Shown here in pieces: positions 62,824 to 64,000 of a stretch of 64,000 nucleotides of DNA (position 1 is the first letter of the stretch; each line of letters opens with the position of its first letter). A program made the position numbers and the translations under genes. This DNA comes from Woeseiaceae bacterium. Lineage in GTDB: Bacteria; Pseudomonadota; Gammaproteobacteria; Steroidobacterales; Woeseiaceae. The DNA is taken from assembly GCA_021773095.1 (NCBI GenBank), contig JAJFKR010000006.1:186001-250000 (forward strand), read 5' to 3'. Under the pieces are notes generated by a model. That model had not been told where the DNA came from. It saw only the letters and a list, made by a program, of their open reading frames with translations, and searched no databases.

Positions 62824-64000
62824 ATGTTTGAAAATCTTAGTGGCCGTTTGTCGGATGCCGCCCGCAGTTTGTCGGGTAAGGGCCGGCTCACCGAAGCCAA
62901 TATCAAAGACACGTTGCGACAGGTGCGACTCGCCTTACTCGAGGCTGATGTCGCCCTGCCGGTTGTAAGAACTTTCATCGAGCGCATACGTGAGCGTGCC
63001 CTCGGTGAGGAGGTCGGCAAAAGCCTGACTCCGGGTCAGGCACTGGTCAAGGTCATTCATGCCGAGCTTGTTAGAATTCTTGGCAGCGAGTCCGCGCCAC
63101 TGGATTTCAGGGCGCAACCGCCCGTGGTCATCCTGTTGGCGGGATTGCAGGGGGCTGGCAAGACAACCACGGCGGCGAAACTTGCGAAGCGGCTTATCGA
63201 GACGGACAGGAAGAAGGTCATGCTTGTCAGTGTCGACGTGCATCGTCCCGCGGCGATCTTGCAGCTGCAGACGCTGGCTGGAGAAGTTGGTGCGTTGCAT
63301 TGCGCCAGTGACAGCAGCGAGAAGCCGGTTCGAATTGTCGATCGTGCCCTGGATGAGGCGCGCCGCTCGCACGTTGATGTGCTGATTGTCGATACAGCGG
63401 GTCGTCTGCACGTTGATGAAAACATGATGCAGGAAGTGGCGGCGGTGCATGAGAAGGCGGCACCGCATGAGACTTTGTTTGTTGTTGACAGCATGGCTGG
63501 TCAGGACGCCGTTAATGCGGCAACAGCTTTTGACCAGACCTTGTCTTTGACGGGCATAGTGCTGACCAAAACCGACGGTGATGCTAAAGGGGGTGTTGCT
63601 TTGTCGGTTCGCGAAGTAACGGGCAAACCGATTCGGTTCCTGGGTGTTGGTGAGAAAGTGGACGCGCTGGAGGCGTTTCATCCGGATCGTATGGCATCTC
63701 GAATACTGGGTATGGGCGACGTACTGACTCTCGTCGAGGAAATCGAGCAAAAAGTCAGCAAGGACAAGACTGAGAAACTCGCGAAAAAGCTAAAGAAGGG
63801 TCGCGGCTTCGATCTTTCGGATCTTCGCGAGCAACTCGAGCAAATGATGAATATGGGTGGGTTGGCCTCGATGCTCGAAAAACTGCCTATGCCGGGCAAA
63901 GTCAATGCAGCCGCATTACAGGATGCGGGCAATGAGCAAAAGATCCGCCGCCAGGTAGCGATCATCAACTCAATGACACCCGGGGAGCGGCGATTTCCGA
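62824..64000 (+). CDS. ffh: signal recognition particle GTPase Ffh (3' truncated by window)
   Basis: The first 392 codons are visible, open at the right edge. N domain (MFENLSGRLSDAARSLSGKG), G domain with GLQGAGKTTTAAKLAKRL, DVHRPAAILQLQTLA, DTAGRLHVDENM and TKTDGDAKGG, and the start of the methionine-rich M domain (EQLEQMMNMGGLASMLEKLPMPG). Recognises signal sequences on ribosomes with 4.5S RNA. The start has only the tail of a REP-like repeat upstream, with no strong Shine-Dalgarno. Confidence 0.97.
   Translation, partial: MFENLSGRLSDAARSLSGKGRLTEANIKDTLRQVRLALLEADVALPVVRTFIERIRERALGEEVGKSLTPGQALVKVIHAELVRILGSESAPLDFRAQPPVVILLAGLQGAGKTTTAAKLAKRLIETDRKKVMLVSVDVHRPAAILQLQTLAGEVGALHCASDSSEKPVRIVDRALDEARRSHVDVLIVDTAGRLHVDENMMQEVAAVHEKAAPHETLFVVDSMAGQDAVNAATAFDQTLSLTGIVLTKTDGDAKGGVALSVREVTGKPIRFLGVGEKVDALEAFHPDRMASRILGMGDVLTLVEEIEQKVSKDKTEKLAKKLKKGRGFDLSDLREQLEQMMNMGGLASMLEKLPMPGKVNAAALQDAGNEQKIRRQVAIINSMTPGERRFP

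Noticed and set aside
1..64000. CRISPR array, prophage or intact insertion sequence
   Set aside because: No regularly spaced direct repeats, phage genes, transposase or integrase genes were seen in the window.

Overview
The window reads as chromosomal DNA of a marine-type, sulfur-oxidising gammaproteobacterium. Housekeeping blocks have gammaproteobacterial order (rpsF-rpsR-DUF2232-rplI-dnaB; rnr-rlmB; corB-ypjD-ffh). The centre carries a complete oxidative (reverse) dissimilatory sulfite reductase operon in the canonical order dsrABEFHCMKLJOPN plus aprMBA. These traits fit an uncultured marine sediment sulfur oxidiser (for example of Woeseiales type), but that placement is inference.

Layout. 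1-8.6 kb: mixed genes (NERD membrane protein, DUF2799 lipoprotein, phospholipase D-like lipoprotein, NnrU, Mpo1-like protein, NAD-malic enzyme, GreB, secreted alpha/beta hydrolase). 8.6-18.4 kb: a sugar-osmolyte catabolic island with D-glycerate kinase, ROK regulator, TonB-dependent receptor, GH13_18 phosphorylase of the glucosylglycerate type, SSS symporter and GH63 glucosyl/mannosylglycerate hydrolase. A decayed fructokinase fragment lies at its edge. 18.8-30.6 kb (minus strand): the 13-gene dsr operon. 30.7-34.0 kb (plus strand, divergent): a tightly overlapping operon of a TauD-like dioxygenase, two small unknown proteins, siroheme synthase CysG and a CMD-Rieske fusion. 34.0-38.8 kb: a SqrR/BigR-like persulfide-sensor repressor, dsrE2-tusA, aprMBA and a HIT protein.

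38.9-47.6 kb: a Ser/Thr kinase-HDOD fusion with a degenerate catalytic loop, CocE-type peptidase/esterase, Tat-exported amine oxidase, APC permease, a truncated lytic-transglycosylase remnant, and an AT-rich orphan radical SAM/SPASM gene. That last gene is preceded by an FNR-like box and abuts tRNA-Leu(CAG). A decayed second tRNA-Leu lies beside the intact one. 47.9-54.9 kb: rnr, rlmB and the rpsF-dnaB cluster; S6 has an unusually long acidic tail. 54.9-58.8 kb: an FHA-PP2C-kinase phosphosignalling cassette. 59.1-64 kb: radA, corB, ypjD and the 5' part of ffh, with palindromic repeats in the gaps.

How the parts work together. Siroheme from CysG feeds DsrAB. DsrE2/TusA and DsrEFH pass persulfide sulfur to DsrC, DsrL and DsrAB make sulfite, DsrMKJOP re-oxidises DsrC, and AprMBA takes sulfite to APS. 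The SqrR-like repressor sits where it could sense persulfide and control these units. The sugar island would split glucosylglycerate to glucose-1-phosphate (or glucose) plus D-glycerate, which the kinase returns to central metabolism. Many start codons were moved inward from the longest reading frame on the basis of visible ribosome binding sites; each entry says so.
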